Shown here piece by piece: positions 31,576-40,808 of a stretch of 64,000 bases of DNA. The DNA is from Dyella sp. C9 (GTDB lineage: Bacteria > Pseudomonadota > Gammaproteobacteria > Xanthomonadales > Rhodanobacteraceae). The stretch's first letter is position 1, and the number at the start of each line of letters is the position of its first letter. The notes under the pieces were generated by a model that was not told where the DNA came from, ran no database searches, and saw only the letters and a list, made by a program, of their open reading frames with translations. The DNA is taken from positions 62,001 to 126,000 of the forward strand of contig NZ_QIRF01000009.1 in assembly GCF_003332825.1 (NCBI RefSeq), given 5' to 3'. Made by a program: the position numbers and the translations under genes.

Positions 31576-32441
31576 GCCCCTCCGCCGGACAGGCGCCCCC
31601 CGTGGATCACGCCCTTGAGGACATCGAGGTCGACCTGTTCGTGCGGGCGCTCAAGCTCCGCCATGGCTACGACTTCAGCCAGTACGCACCGGCGTCGCTG
31701 AAGCGCCGCGTGCTGCAGTTGGTGCACAGCCAGCACACCGGCACCATCAGCGGCCTCACCCACCGGGTACTGCATGAGCCCGCCTTCCTGCCGGAGGTGC
31801 TGGAGGGCCTGTCGGTGCCGGTGTCGGAAATGTTCCGTGACCCGGAGGTGTTCCGCGCCCTGCGCGAACAGGTCTTCCCCGTGCTTGCCTCCTATCCCCA
31901 GATCAATATCTGGCAGGCGGGCTGCGCACACGGCCAGGAGGTCTATTCGCTCGCCATCCTGCTGGAAGAGGCCGGCCTGTACGAGCGCACCCAGATCTAC
32001 GCCACCGACTTCAACGAAGCCGCCCTGCGCCACGCCCAGGAAGGCATCTACCCGGCCCGCGAGGCGCAGCTGTGGTCGCGCAATTACCTGGCCGCGGGCG
32101 GCAGCCATACGCTGGCCGACTATTACAGCGCGCGCTACGAGTTGATCAAGCTCGACCAGCGACTGCGCCGCCACGTGATCTTCGCCAACCACAACCTGGT
32201 CACCGACGAGGTGTTCTGCGAAGCCCATCTGGTGCTCTGCCGCAACGTGCTGATCTATTTTTCCGATCCGCTGCAGGACCGCACGCTGGCGCTGTTCCGC
32301 GACAGCCTGGTGCGCGGCGGCTACCTCTGCCTGGGCACGCGCGAGAGCCTTGATTTCGCACCTTCCGCGATCGATTTCACCCCGGTCAACAGCGCACTGC
32401 GCATCTACCGGCTGGGTTCCCGCAGCGAAGGTGTCGACTGA
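31572..32441 (+). CDS. CheR-type protein-glutamate O-methyltransferase
   Basis: The 289-residue SAM-dependent methyltransferase has the helical N-terminal CheR domain (DLFVRALKLRHGYDFSQYAP) and the SAM-binding domain (NIWQAGCAHGQEVYSLAILL; FCEAHLVLCRNVLIYF). No chemoreceptor, CheA or CheW is in the window, so it may modify the adjacent sensor or act in a non-chemotactic circuit, as described for CheR/CheB pairs linked to hybrid kinases in other bacteria. It overlaps the kinase stop by four bases and precedes the CheB gene by one base. Confidence 0.88.
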
Positions 32442-32442
32442 C

Positions 32443-33012
32443 GTGGATGCACCCCGGGCCATCGTGATCGGCTGCTCCGCGGGTGGACTGTCCGCCCTGG
32501 AGCAGCTGTTCGCGCAGCTCTTGCCCTCCCTGCCGCAGCCCATCGTGGTGTGCTGTCACACCGGTTCGTCCACGGTGGACCTGATGTGCGAGCTGCTCGC
32601 CCGGCACAGCACGCTGCCCGTGGTCGAGGCGACAGAGCGCTCCACGCCGCTGGGTGGCACCATCCATGTGGCGCCCAGCGGCTACCACCTGCTGGTGGAA
32701 GCCACCGGACGTTTTGCCTTGTCCGTGGACGAGCGTGTGAGTTTCGCGCGACCTTCCATCGACGTCCTGTTCGACTCGGCGGCCGAGGCCTACGGCGACG
32801 CCCTGATCGGGGTCGTGCTCACCGGTGCCAACCGCGACGGTGCCGAGGGCCTCGCATGCATCCGCCACCACGGCGGCCTGGCCGTCGTGCAGGATCCCGG
32901 CGATGCCGAAGCCCCGACCATGCCCCAGGCCGCACTGGAACTCGCCGGTGCCGACCACTGTCTCCCGCTGGCGGCCATCGGGCCGCTGCTCAACCGCTTG
33001 TGCCTGCCATGA
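32443..33012 (+). CDS. CheB-type methylesterase domain protein (no receiver)
   Basis: A 189-residue stand-alone CheB catalytic domain. The catalytic triad is visible as Ser in IGCSAGGLSAL, His in VVCCHTGSS and Asp in VLTGANRDGAEGL; VAPSGYHLLVE and APTMPQAA are further family landmarks. It lacks the regulatory receiver domain of chemotaxis CheB, so activity would not be controlled by direct phosphorylation. Start is uncertain: GTG 32443 lies just after the cheR stop with GAAGG upstream; GTG 32431 is the alternative. The stop overlaps the next ATG (ATGA). Confidence 0.85.
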   Translation: MDAPRAIVIGCSAGGLSALEQLFAQLLPSLPQPIVVCCHTGSSTVDLMCELLARHSTLPVVEATERSTPLGGTIHVAPSGYHLLVEATGRFALSVDERVSFARPSIDVLFDSAAEAYGDALIGVVLTGANRDGAEGLACIRHHGGLAVVQDPGDAEAPTMPQAALELAGADHCLPLAAIGPLLNRLCLP

Positions 33013-33983
33013 ATGTCCCTCTCCCCAAGATCCTCGTCGTCGATGACACCCCCGCCAACCTGGTGGCCATGCGCCACCTGCTTGCCGACAGCGGAGCCGA
33101 CGTCCATGAAGCCAGCAGCGGCAATGAAGCGCTCGCACTGTGCCTGGACCACGAGTTCGCGCTGATCCTGCTCGATGTGAACATGCCCGACATGGACGGC
33201 TTCGAAGTGGCCTTCCTCATCGGCGAGGACGAACGACTGCGTGAGACCCCGATCATCTTCGTCACCGCGGCCTACGCCGATGACATCAATCGCGTGCGTG
33301 GTTACCACTTCGGCGCGGTGGACTACATCGCCAAACCGATCAACGACATGATCCTGCAGTCCAAGGTGCGCGTCTTCCTCGAGCTGTACCGTGCACGCGC
33401 CGAGCTCAAGGACACGCTGGCCGCCTTGCGCGCGGAGATCGCCGAACGTCAACGCATCGAGGCGCAGATCCGCTACCAGGCCACGCACGACATGCTCACC
33501 GGCCTGCCCAACCGCGTGCTGTTCCACGACCGCCTGGTCACGGCCATGCAGCGCGTGCCGCGCCATGGCCCGGGCTTTGCGCTGGCGCTGCTGGACATCG
33601 ACGGCTTCAAGGGCGTGAACGATACCCATGGCCACCCGGCCGGTGACGCCTTGCTCAAGGAGATTGCCGTTCGCCTGACCGAAGGCGTACGCGCCAACGA
33701 TACGGTGGCACGACTCGGCGGCGATGAGTTCGCCGTCATTCTCGAGGATGTGAGCGACGGCGACTCCCTGCTGCGCCGCTGCGAGGAGTTGTGCCAGGCG
33801 CTCTCACGCCCCTACGACCTGCATGGCAGCAAGGGCCGCTTTGAGGCCCGGGTCAGCGCCAGCATCGGCATCGCCTCGTGGCAGGGCGAAGCGCAGAGCG
33901 ACGAGGCGCTGATCCAGGCTGCGGACCGCGCGCTCTACCGCGCCAAGGACGAAGGCAAGAATCGCTGCGTGCTGGCGATCTGA
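33009..33983 (+). CDS. Response regulator with GGDEF diguanylate cyclase output
   Basis: The 324-residue protein has an N-terminal receiver with phospho-Asp56 (LILLDVNMPDMDG), a coiled linker (YRARAELKDTLAALRAEIAE) and a GGDEF domain with intact GGDEF at residues 237-241. The product-inhibition site RxxD is present (RAND, five residues before the GG), so an active, feedback-inhibited diguanylate cyclase is expected. It is the last gene of the kinase-cheR-cheB operon and the probable phosphorylation target of the hybrid kinase. It ends three bases from the convergent DUF4442 gene. Confidence 0.92.
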   Translation: MNVPLPKILVVDDTPANLVAMRHLLADSGADVHEASSGNEALALCLDHEFALILLDVNMPDMDGFEVAFLIGEDERLRETPIIFVTAAYADDINRVRGYHFGAVDYIAKPINDMILQSKVRVFLELYRARAELKDTLAALRAEIAERQRIEAQIRYQATHDMLTGLPNRVLFHDRLVTAMQRVPRHGPGFALALLDIDGFKGVNDTHGHPAGDALLKEIAVRLTEGVRANDTVARLGGDEFAVILEDVSDGDSLLRRCEELCQALSRPYDLHGSKGRFEARVSASIGIASWQGEAQSDEALIQAADRALYRAKDEGKNRCVLAI

Positions 33984-33986
33984 ACG

Positions 33987-34457
33987 CTAGGCCGCCTTGC
34001 GCGGCGACACCCACATGTCGATGCGCGCACGAAACACTTCGTCGCCGGCATCGTTGCGCACGCTCACCCGCACCGGCCAGGCATAGCCACTGGCCTCCTC
34101 CACCGCCGGCTGCTCCGGCGTTGCCACCGCGTGCTGGGTACCCGTGGCCTTGGCCAGATACTCCACCGTCATGCCGCGGGGAATCCATCGCATGCTGGAT
34201 GGAATGCTCACGTCGGTCATCATGCCCGCGGTGAGTTCGGCCACGTTGCACAGCGCGATCGCATGCACCGTGCCGATGTGGTTGTGCACGCGACGACGGT
34301 CACGGATATCCACCGCGCAGCGATTGGGCTCCAGCGCCACGAAACGCGGCGAGATGGTGGCGAAGTAAGGCGCCTTGAAGCAGATAAGGCGGCCGTACAA
34401 CCAACGGCCGCCCGGCAGGGATACCAGCTTGCGATACAGGGACAGGGCTTGGCTCAT
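33987..34457 (-). CDS. DUF4442 hotdog-fold protein (probable acyl-CoA thioesterase)
   Basis: The 156-residue protein has the hotdog-like layout of DUF4442/PaaI relatives: FKAPYFATISPRFVALEPNR, then the HNHIGTVHAIALCNVAELTAG segment, in which the Asn-His-Gly-Thr-like motif and helix are expected to bind the acyl thioester. Its position 104 bp downstream of fadE on the same strand supports a role in fatty-acyl-CoA metabolism, but the substrate is unproven. Start ATG 34457 is the family start; the longer frame crosses the palindrome at 34528-34553. Confidence 0.78.
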   Translation of the reverse strand: MSQALSLYRKLVSLPGGRWLYGRLICFKAPYFATISPRFVALEPNRCAVDIRDRRRVHNHIGTVHAIALCNVAELTAGMMTDVSIPSSMRWIPRGMTVEYLAKATGTQHAVATPEQPAVEEASGYAWPVRVSVRNDAGDEVFRARIDMWVSPRKAA

Positions 34458-34527
34458 GCAAAACTCCCATGCAGACCAGGCAGATGCCTCGCCTTGGATG
34501 TGCCAGCGGGCTCCTGGCTCCTGAGGC

Positions 34528-34553
34528 GTCATCCCGGCGCGAGCCGGGATGAC
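34528..34553 (-). terminator. Perfect hairpin between fadE and DUF4442 gene
   Basis: GTCATCCCGGC-GCGA-GCCGGGATGAC forms an 11-bp stem 8 bp after the fadE stop. It belongs to the widespread ATCCCGGC/GCCGGGAT type of palindrome and may attenuate transcription into the downstream thioesterase gene. There is no U-run. Confidence 0.55.
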
Positions 34554-34561
34554 GATCTCGA

Positions 34562-37033
34562 TCAGGCCGCGTCGGCCAGCTTCTTCTTGCGATCGGCGCG
34601 CGTCACCGCCGCACCCAGCTCGGACGGATCGAAATCGTCCACCGAGATGAACTCGAACACGCCCTCGCGCACGCGCTTGAGCAGATCGAATTCGGCGGCA
34701 TTGATCACGCCCGCCTGCAGCGCCTCGGCCAGCTGGCCGTTGTAGTCGTGCGACTTGAACTGGCCGGCCTTCTGCGCCTTGCCGAACTTGCGCTCCACCG
34801 GCTCGGCCGCGATCACGTCCGGCAGCAGCGCGTTCATGCGGCCGATGGTGTTGTTCGCGGTCGGGGTGAGGTAAGCCCACTCGGTGAGGCGATCGCGGGC
34901 TTCGCCCGGCGCGGTGATGATGGCGGCCACGCGGCGACCCAGGCGATCCGACGGCGGCACTTCGCGGCGACCGAACGGGAACACCAGCGCACGCAGCAGC
35001 CAGGACACCGGCTTCACCGGGAAATTGCGGATCGCGCCATCCAGCGCCATCTGGGTGCGCCACATGCACTCGTGGAAGGCCCAGGCCAACAGCGGACGGT
35101 CCGCTTCCGGTCGACCCGTGTCCTCGTAGCGCTTCAGCATCGCACTGGTGATGTACAGGTAGCTCAGCACGTCACCCAGGCGGGCGGACAGCTTTTCCTT
35201 GAACTTCAGCTTGCCACCCAGCACGCCCATGAAGGTGTCGGCGCACAGCGCCAGCGCCGCCGAGTAGCGGTTGAGCTTGCGGTAGTAACGGCGCGTGTAA
35301 GCGTCACCGGCGGTATCACCGATGCGCGAACCGGTGAGGCCCAGGGTGAACGCACGCACGGCATTGGAGATGCCGAAGCCGATATGGCCGAACAGCGCGC
35401 GGTCAAAGGTCCTCAGGCGATCGCCATAATCGGCGATCGACAACGACTGCATTTCCTTCAGCACGTAGGGATGGCAGCGGATGGCACCCTGGCCGAAGAT
35501 CATCAGGCTGCGCGTCATGATGTTCGCGCCTTCCACCGTGATGGCAATCGGCACGCCCTGCCATGCACGACCGGCATAGTTCTTCGGACCCAGCTGCACG
35601 CCCTTGCCGCCGTGCACGTCCAGCGCGTCGCCCGCGATCACGCGGCCCCACTCGGTGGCGTGGTACTTGGCGATCGCCGACGGCACCGCCGGCTTCTCGC
35701 CACGATCGACCGCCGCCGCCGTGGCGCGCGACAGCGCGGCCGTCGCGTAGGTCAGGCCGCCGATGCGTGCCAGCGCTTCTTCCACGCCCTCGAAGCGGGC
35801 GATCGAAAGACCGAACTGCTTGCGCATGCGCGCATAGGCGCCGGTGGCAGCGACGGCGGCGCGCACGCCGCCGGTGGCGTTGGACGGCAGCGAGATCGCA
35901 CGACCCACCGACAGGCATTCCACCAGCATGCGCCAGCCGTGGCCGGCCATGTGCGGACCGCCGATCAGTACCGACAGCGGCACGAATACGTCCTTGCCGT
36001 GCAGCGGACCGTTCTGGAACGGGATATTGAGCGGGAAGTGGCGGCGGCCGATTTCCAGGCCCGGGGTCGAACGCGGCAGCAGCGCCAGCGTGATGCCCAG
36101 ATCTTCCTTGTCGCCCAGCAATTTCTCGGGGTCATACAGGCGGAAGGCCAGGCCCACCACCGTGGCGATCGGCGCCAGCGTGATGTAGCGCTTGTCGAAG
36201 GTGAGCTTCATGCCCAGCGTCTCGACGCCATCGACCACCTGCTTGCAGACGATGCCGAAGTCGGTGATCGAGGTCGCGTCGGAACCGGCGTACGGGCCGG
36301 TCAGCGCGAAACAGGGGATCTCTTCGCCAATGGCCAGGCGCGGCAGATAGTGGTTCTTCTGCTCGTCACTACCGTAATGCAGCAGCAATTCGGCCGGACC
36401 CAGCGAGTTGGGCACCGCAACGGTGGAGGCAACCGTCGCCGACATCGTCGCCAGCTTCTGCAGCACCGCTGAATGCGCCAGCGCGGAGAAGCCCAGGCCG
36501 CCGTACTGCTTCGGGATGATCATGCCGAAGAACTTGTGCTTCTTCACGAAGGCCCAGACTTCCGGCGGCAGGTCGGCCAGCTCGTGGGTGATCTGCCAGT
36601 CGTCGAGCATGCCGCAGAGTTCTTCCACCGGGCCATCCATGAAGGCCTGCTCTTCCACGCTCAGCACCGGCTTGGGCTGCTTGAGCAGCTCGTGCCAGTC
36701 GGGCTTGCCGGAGAACAGCTCGCCCTCGAAACCCACCGTGCCTGCTTCCAGTGCGGTCTGCTCGGTCTCGGACAGCTTCGGCGTCACTTTGGCGAACATC
36801 TTCAGCAGCGGCGCACTGATCTGCTTGCGGCGGAAGCCGTCCATCAGCAGCGGCACGGCGATGAGCAGCTCGATCACCAGCAGGATGAACATGGTCCAGG
36901 AAGCGCCCGTCAGCAGGCCGACCACGACGGTGATGACCACCGTGGCGATCGCCCATGTGCGCAGGCTGCTGCGGTGGTAGGCACAGGCGCCGGTGGCAAT
37001 GAGCGCCGCCAGCAGGGTCAGGATCACGGACAT
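34562..37033 (-). CDS. fadE: Acyl-CoA dehydrogenase FadE
   Basis: FAD enzyme for the first step of beta-oxidation, associated with the membrane in E. coli. The 823-residue length matches FadE (814). It begins with two hydrophobic segments (residues 2-20 and about 30-60), then an acyl-CoA dehydrogenase core with PKQYGGLGFSALAHSAVLQ, FALTGPYAGSDATS and the flavin region VEGANIMTRSLMIFGQGAIR, and the FadE-specific C-terminal domain (DUF1974). The start ATG 37033 follows GAGG by seven bases; GTG 37039 is an alternative. It lies 43 bp downstream of the alpha/beta hydrolase gene, probably in one operon under the divergent TetR regulator. Confidence 0.95.
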   Translation of the reverse strand: MSVILTLLAALIATGACAYHRSSLRTWAIATVVITVVVGLLTGASWTMFILLVIELLIAVPLLMDGFRRKQISAPLLKMFAKVTPKLSETEQTALEAGTVGFEGELFSGKPDWHELLKQPKPVLSVEEQAFMDGPVEELCGMLDDWQITHELADLPPEVWAFVKKHKFFGMIIPKQYGGLGFSALAHSAVLQKLATMSATVASTVAVPNSLGPAELLLHYGSDEQKNHYLPRLAIGEEIPCFALTGPYAGSDATSITDFGIVCKQVVDGVETLGMKLTFDKRYITLAPIATVVGLAFRLYDPEKLLGDKEDLGITLALLPRSTPGLEIGRRHFPLNIPFQNGPLHGKDVFVPLSVLIGGPHMAGHGWRMLVECLSVGRAISLPSNATGGVRAAVAATGAYARMRKQFGLSIARFEGVEEALARIGGLTYATAALSRATAAAVDRGEKPAVPSAIAKYHATEWGRVIAGDALDVHGGKGVQLGPKNYAGRAWQGVPIAITVEGANIMTRSLMIFGQGAIRCHPYVLKEMQSLSIADYGDRLRTFDRALFGHIGFGISNAVRAFTLGLTGSRIGDTAGDAYTRRYYRKLNRYSAALALCADTFMGVLGGKLKFKEKLSARLGDVLSYLYITSAMLKRYEDTGRPEADRPLLAWAFHECMWRTQMALDGAIRNFPVKPVSWLLRALVFPFGRREVPPSDRLGRRVAAIITAPGEARDRLTEWAYLTPTANNTIGRMNALLPDVIAAEPVERKFGKAQKAGQFKSHDYNGQLAEALQAGVINAAEFDLLKRVREGVFEFISVDDFDPSELGAAVTRADRKKKLADAA

Positions 37034-37076
37034 CAGCACACCTCGTTACGAAGGACGACCAGGCAGTTCTTGGGGT

Positions 37077-37976
37077 TCATGCGGAAACCGCGTCACGGCG
37101 GTCGGGAGCGGCAAGCGTCTCCACGAATCGTGCGATCTCGCGGGTGAATGCGTCGTTGGCGTCACCCGCCACCATGTGGGTGGCGCGCGGCAGCTCCACG
37201 TGCTCGGCATGCGGCACCAGACGCAGGAATTCATCGACGTTGTCGCGCGACACCACGTCGCTGCGACCGCCGGACAACAACAGCACCGGCACGCGCACCT
37301 TGGCGGCGGCGGCCATCAGGCGCGGCTGGTAACGCTCGCTCTCGCGCACCAGGTCGCCGCCCAGCAGGGCCGGGTCCCAGTGCCAGCGCAAGCGTCCGTC
37401 GGCACCTTCGCGCAATAGCGGACGCAACTGGTCGGCGCTCTTGCGCTCGGCCCGATGCGGCAGGTACTTCGCGATCGCCTCGGCCGCTTCGTCGTAGCTG
37501 GCGAAGCCATCCGGATGGGCCTGCATGAAGGCCAGGATGCGCTCGACGCCTGCCGTCTCCCAACGCGGGGTGATGTCCACCAGCACCAGCGCGCGGAACG
37601 CGTCAGGGTCCACCTCGCCGGCGATCACCAGCCCGAGCAGGCCGCCCATCGATGCACCGACCAGGATCGGCTTGCGCAACTCGGCATGCGCCAGCAGGCG
37701 CAGGTCGCCGACGAACTGTTCCATGTGGTAGTCGCCGAGCGGGACGCGGCCGCTCTCGCCATGGCCGCGGCTGTCGAAACTCACGCAGCGGTACCCGGCC
37801 TGCGCCAGCGCCGCCGCCGTGCCACGCCAGGCGCCACGCGTCTGGCCAAAGCCATGCGCGAACAACAGCGTGGGCGAACCATCGGGGTTGCGCACCTCGA
37901 CCGACAGCTCCAGGCCATCGGCCGCGCGGACCTGTTCGACACACTTTTTGATAGGGGGGTGCTGGACCATACGCAT
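37077..37976 (-). CDS. Alpha/beta hydrolase
   Basis: A 299-residue serine hydrolase with a complete triad: Ser in VGASMGGLLGL, Asp in SGGRSDVVS and His in PRATHMVAGD, plus the oxyanion motif FAHGFGQTRGAW. Sequence type is that of general carboxylesterase/lipase-like or thioester hydrolases. Location upstream of fadE and next to a TetR gene suggests fatty-ester or acyl-CoA hydrolysis, which is an inference from context. ATG 37976 and ATG 37970 are both possible starts; a TetR operator-like palindrome overlaps them. Confidence 0.85.
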   Translation of the reverse strand: MRMVQHPPIKKCVEQVRAADGLELSVEVRNPDGSPTLLFAHGFGQTRGAWRGTAAALAQAGYRCVSFDSRGHGESGRVPLGDYHMEQFVGDLRLLAHAELRKPILVGASMGGLLGLVIAGEVDPDAFRALVLVDITPRWETAGVERILAFMQAHPDGFASYDEAAEAIAKYLPHRAERKSADQLRPLLREGADGRLRWHWDPALLGGDLVRESERYQPRLMAAAAKVRVPVLLLSGGRSDVVSRDNVDEFLRLVPHAEHVELPRATHMVAGDANDAFTREIARFVETLAAPDRRDAVSA

Positions 37977-37984
37977 GAGTATGT
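37967..37984. promoter_or_regulatory. Putative TetR operator 1 (hydrolase start)
   Basis: CCATACGCATGAGTATGT contains the inverted repeat CATAC-gcatga-GTATG and overlaps the hydrolase start codon. It resembles the site at 38087-38104, which overlaps the TetR start; 12 of 18 positions agree. Confidence 0.45.
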
Positions 37985-38086
37985 AGGCCTGCCCCGACGC
38001 CGTCAATACGCACCGCAAGGCTTGCCGCCCCGCCGAATTTCAATGACTTGCGGGACCGGCGATTACAAAACAGCCAACTAGGGCTA

Positions 38087-38104
38087 CCATACGTTTATGA
38101 ATGT
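38087..38104. promoter_or_regulatory. Putative TetR operator 2 (regulator start)
   Basis: CCATACGTTTATGAATGT is a degenerate version of operator 1 and overlaps the TetR ATG at 38097. Paired sites at both ends of a divergent intergenic region are what an autoregulated local repressor would produce. Confidence 0.4.
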
Positions 38105-38675
38105 GAGCGCCAAACCCGAACGCACCCGCCTGTCTGCCGAGGACTGGGAAGACGCCGCCCTCAGGCTGATCGCCGACCAGGGCGTGGGCGCACTGGCCGT
38201 CGAGGCCCTTGCCCGCCAGCTCGGCGTCACCAAGGGAAGTTTCTACTGGCATTTCCGCACCCGGGAAGCCTTGCTGCAGGCTGCACTGGAACGCTGGGAG
38301 CAGTACGGCGAAAAGGAAGTCATCAGCCAGATCGAGGCCATGCCCGACCCGCGCGCGCGCCTGCCGGAGCTGTTCCGCCGTGTGGCGCACGAACTGGCGC
38401 CGCACCGCGTCTACGCCGCCCTGCTCAAGGCGCTGGACCACCCGCAGGTGGTGCCGGTGATGGCCCGCGTGTCGCAGCGGCGCATGGAGTTCCTCACCAA
38501 CATCTATCGCGAGGCTGGCCTGCCCGCCGACGAAGCACTCAATCGCGCGCGCCTCACCTACGCCGCCTATGTCGGTTTCCTGCAGCTCAATTTCACCCTC
38601 GGCCTGCCGCGGATCAGCCATGAGGAGTTCGACGCCTACGTCGAACACATGATCCGCACCCTGACGCCGGCCTAA
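38097..38675 (+). CDS. TetR family transcriptional regulator
   Basis: The 192-residue protein has an N-terminal helix-turn-helix (residues about 14-60: AALRLIADQGVGALAVEALA then RQLGVTKGSFYWHFRTREALL, the TetR signature), followed by an all-helical ligand domain. It is divergent from the hydrolase-fadE-DUF4442 genes across about 120 bp and is most simply their repressor, with an acyl-type ligand as a plausible inducer. That assignment is contextual. It ends at a strong terminator. Confidence 0.9.
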   Translation: MNVSAKPERTRLSAEDWEDAALRLIADQGVGALAVEALARQLGVTKGSFYWHFRTREALLQAALERWEQYGEKEVISQIEAMPDPRARLPELFRRVAHELAPHRVYAALLKALDHPQVVPVMARVSQRRMEFLTNIYREAGLPADEALNRARLTYAAYVGFLQLNFTLGLPRISHEEFDAYVEHMIRTLTPA

Positions 38676-38702
38676 GCCCTCGTTACATCAAGGTTTTCGA
38701 CT

Positions 38703-38735
38703 ACAAAAAACGCCACCTTTGGGTGGCGTTTTTTG
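38703..38735 (+). terminator. Intrinsic terminator after the TetR gene
   Basis: ACAAAAAACGCCACC-TTTG-GGTGGCGTTTTTTGT has a perfect GC stem (CGCCACC/GGTGGCG) flanked by A- and T-runs, so it can terminate in either direction. Confidence 0.9.
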
Positions 38736-38918
38736 TGGCTCAACGCCTCTATCAGTCCACTTACAAAAGTGGTCTGCAACCACCTCTCTAACTGCCGGCC
38801 AGCGCGGTGTTTTGGGGTGCGCCCAGTTGTCTTTTGCTGCGCTCATCCTTGTCATGCCAGTCAGCGTAAGTTACCGTTTTCACTCTTTTTTGGCCTAAGA
38901 CCAGAAGTGAGGAACGTG

Positions 38919-40682
38919 ATGTCGAGCAAGCTGGAAGCCCTGCAGCGCTGGGTTGACGAAGTGGCGGCCCTGACCCGCCCTGCCAAGATCCACTGGTGCG
39001 ATGGCTCCGATGCCGAATACCAGCAGCTGGTCCAGCAGATGTTGCAGTCAGGCGATCTGATCGAGCTCAATCAGGACACCCACCCGGGCTGCTACCTGCA
39101 CCGCTCGAACCCGTCCGACGTGGCCCGCGTGGAGCACCTCACCTTCGTCTGCACCGAAACCCAGGATGCGGCAGGCCCCAACAACCACTGGATGGCCCCG
39201 GCCGAGGCGCACACCAAGATGGATGCGCTGTTCGACGGCTGCATGGAAGGCCGCACCATGTACGTGATCCCCTACTGCATGGGCCCGATCGATTCGCCGC
39301 TGGCCCGTTGCGGCGTGGAGATCACCGACAGCCCGTACGTAGTGGTCAACATGCGCACGATGACCCGCATGGGCGCCGCCGCACAGGCTCGCATCGAGCG
39401 CGAAGGCCGCTTCGTGAAGGGCCTGCACTCCACCGGCGAGCTGGATCCGGAGCGTCGCTTCATCATGCATTTCCCCGAGGAGCTGACCATCAAGTCGTAT
39501 GGCTCCGGCTACGGCGGCAACGCGCTGCTGGGCAAGAAGTGCCACGCGCTGCGCATCGCCAGCTACCAGGCCCGTACCGAAGGCTGGCTGGCCGAGCACA
39601 TGCTGATCGTGGGCATCGAGAACCCCAAGGGCGAAACGCATTACATCGCCGCCGCGTTCCCGTCGGCCTGCGGCAAGACCAATCTCGCCATGCTGATTCC
39701 GCCCGAAGGCTATCGCCAGGATGGCTGGAAGGTGTGGACGGTGGGCGACGACATCTGCTGGATGCGTCCGGGTGCGGATGGCCGCCTGTATGCCATCAAC
39801 CCGGAGGCCGGCTATTTCGGCGTGGCGCCGGGCACCAGCGATGCCACCAACCCGAATGCACTGTCGACCATCGCGCGCGACACCATCTTCACCAACGTGG
39901 CCGTCACCGCCGACAACCAGCCGTGGTGGGAAGGCCTGCCCGGCACGCCCGTCACCGACTGGCAGGGTCGCCCGTATGACCCGGCCAATGGCCCGGCCGC
40001 ACACCCTAACTCGCGCTTCACCGTGAGCGCGAAACAGTGCCCGACCTGGTCGCCGCGCGCCGAGGATGCGCAGGGCGTGCCGATCAGCGCCATCGTGTTC
40101 GGTGGCCGCCGTCCGTCGCTGATCCCGCTGGTGTTCGAGGCGAAGGACTGGAAGCACGGCGTGCTGGTCGGTGCCGCGATGGGTTCGGAAACCACCGCCG
40201 CCGCCACTGGCGCAGTCGGCGTGCTGCGTCGCGACTCGATGGCTATGAAGCCGTTCGCCGGCTATCACTACGGCGACTACTTCCGTCACTGGCTGTCGTT
40301 CGACCAGCCGGGCGCCAAGTTGCCGAAGATCTTCCACGTCAACTGGTTCCGCAAGGGCGAAGACGGCCGCTTCCTGTGGCCGGGCTTCGGCGACAACCTG
40401 CGCGTGCTGGAGTGGATGATCGACCGCGTCGATGGCCGCGCCGCCGGCAATGAAACGCCGATCGGCATCCTGCCGGCCAACGGCGAACTCCGCCTCGACG
40501 ACCTGGCACTGGATCGCGCCACTGTCGATGCCCTGCTCGACGTTGACCACGCGGGCTGGACGGCCGAACTGGCCGCCATCGGCGAGTACCTGGACAGCTT
40601 CGGCGAACGCATGCCCGAGCAGTTGCACGTCGAGCAGCAGCGCGTCGCCAAGGCGCTGGACGCGGCCGCCGTCGCCTCCTGA
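38919..40682 (+). CDS. pckG: Phosphoenolpyruvate carboxykinase (GTP)
   Basis: Gluconeogenic enzyme converting oxaloacetate and GTP to phosphoenolpyruvate. The 587 residues correspond to the GTP-dependent family (about 600), not the ATP type. Visible features are the PEPCK P-loop with the reactive cysteine in FPSACGKTNLAM, the metal/substrate region VGDDICWMRPGADGRL, IVFGGRRPSLIPLVFEA, and nucleotide-binding aromatic residues in the C-terminal part (FHVNWFRKGEDGRFLWPGFG, split over two motifs). TGAGGA lies eight bases before ATG 38919. The roughly 180-bp leader after the terminator at 38735 contains no further gene. Confidence 0.96.
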   Translation: MSSKLEALQRWVDEVAALTRPAKIHWCDGSDAEYQQLVQQMLQSGDLIELNQDTHPGCYLHRSNPSDVARVEHLTFVCTETQDAAGPNNHWMAPAEAHTKMDALFDGCMEGRTMYVIPYCMGPIDSPLARCGVEITDSPYVVVNMRTMTRMGAAAQARIEREGRFVKGLHSTGELDPERRFIMHFPEELTIKSYGSGYGGNALLGKKCHALRIASYQARTEGWLAEHMLIVGIENPKGETHYIAAAFPSACGKTNLAMLIPPEGYRQDGWKVWTVGDDICWMRPGADGRLYAINPEAGYFGVAPGTSDATNPNALSTIARDTIFTNVAVTADNQPWWEGLPGTPVTDWQGRPYDPANGPAAHPNSRFTVSAKQCPTWSPRAEDAQGVPISAIVFGGRRPSLIPLVFEAKDWKHGVLVGAAMGSETTAAATGAVGVLRRDSMAMKPFAGYHYGDYFRHWLSFDQPGAKLPKIFHVNWFRKGEDGRFLWPGFGDNLRVLEWMIDRVDGRAAGNETPIGILPANGELRLDDLALDRATVDALLDVDHAGWTAELAAIGEYLDSFGERMPEQLHVEQQRVAKALDAAAVAS

Positions 40683-40808
40683 TCCACCGGCCCCGCCAGC
40701 CACGCGCTGGCGGGGCCATCTTGCAGCACGACCCTTCTAAACCTTGCCGCGCGCGGGCGCATCCAAGCTGGCAAGATGATTGCTGCCTGCCCCGCCACCG
40801 GAAACCTG

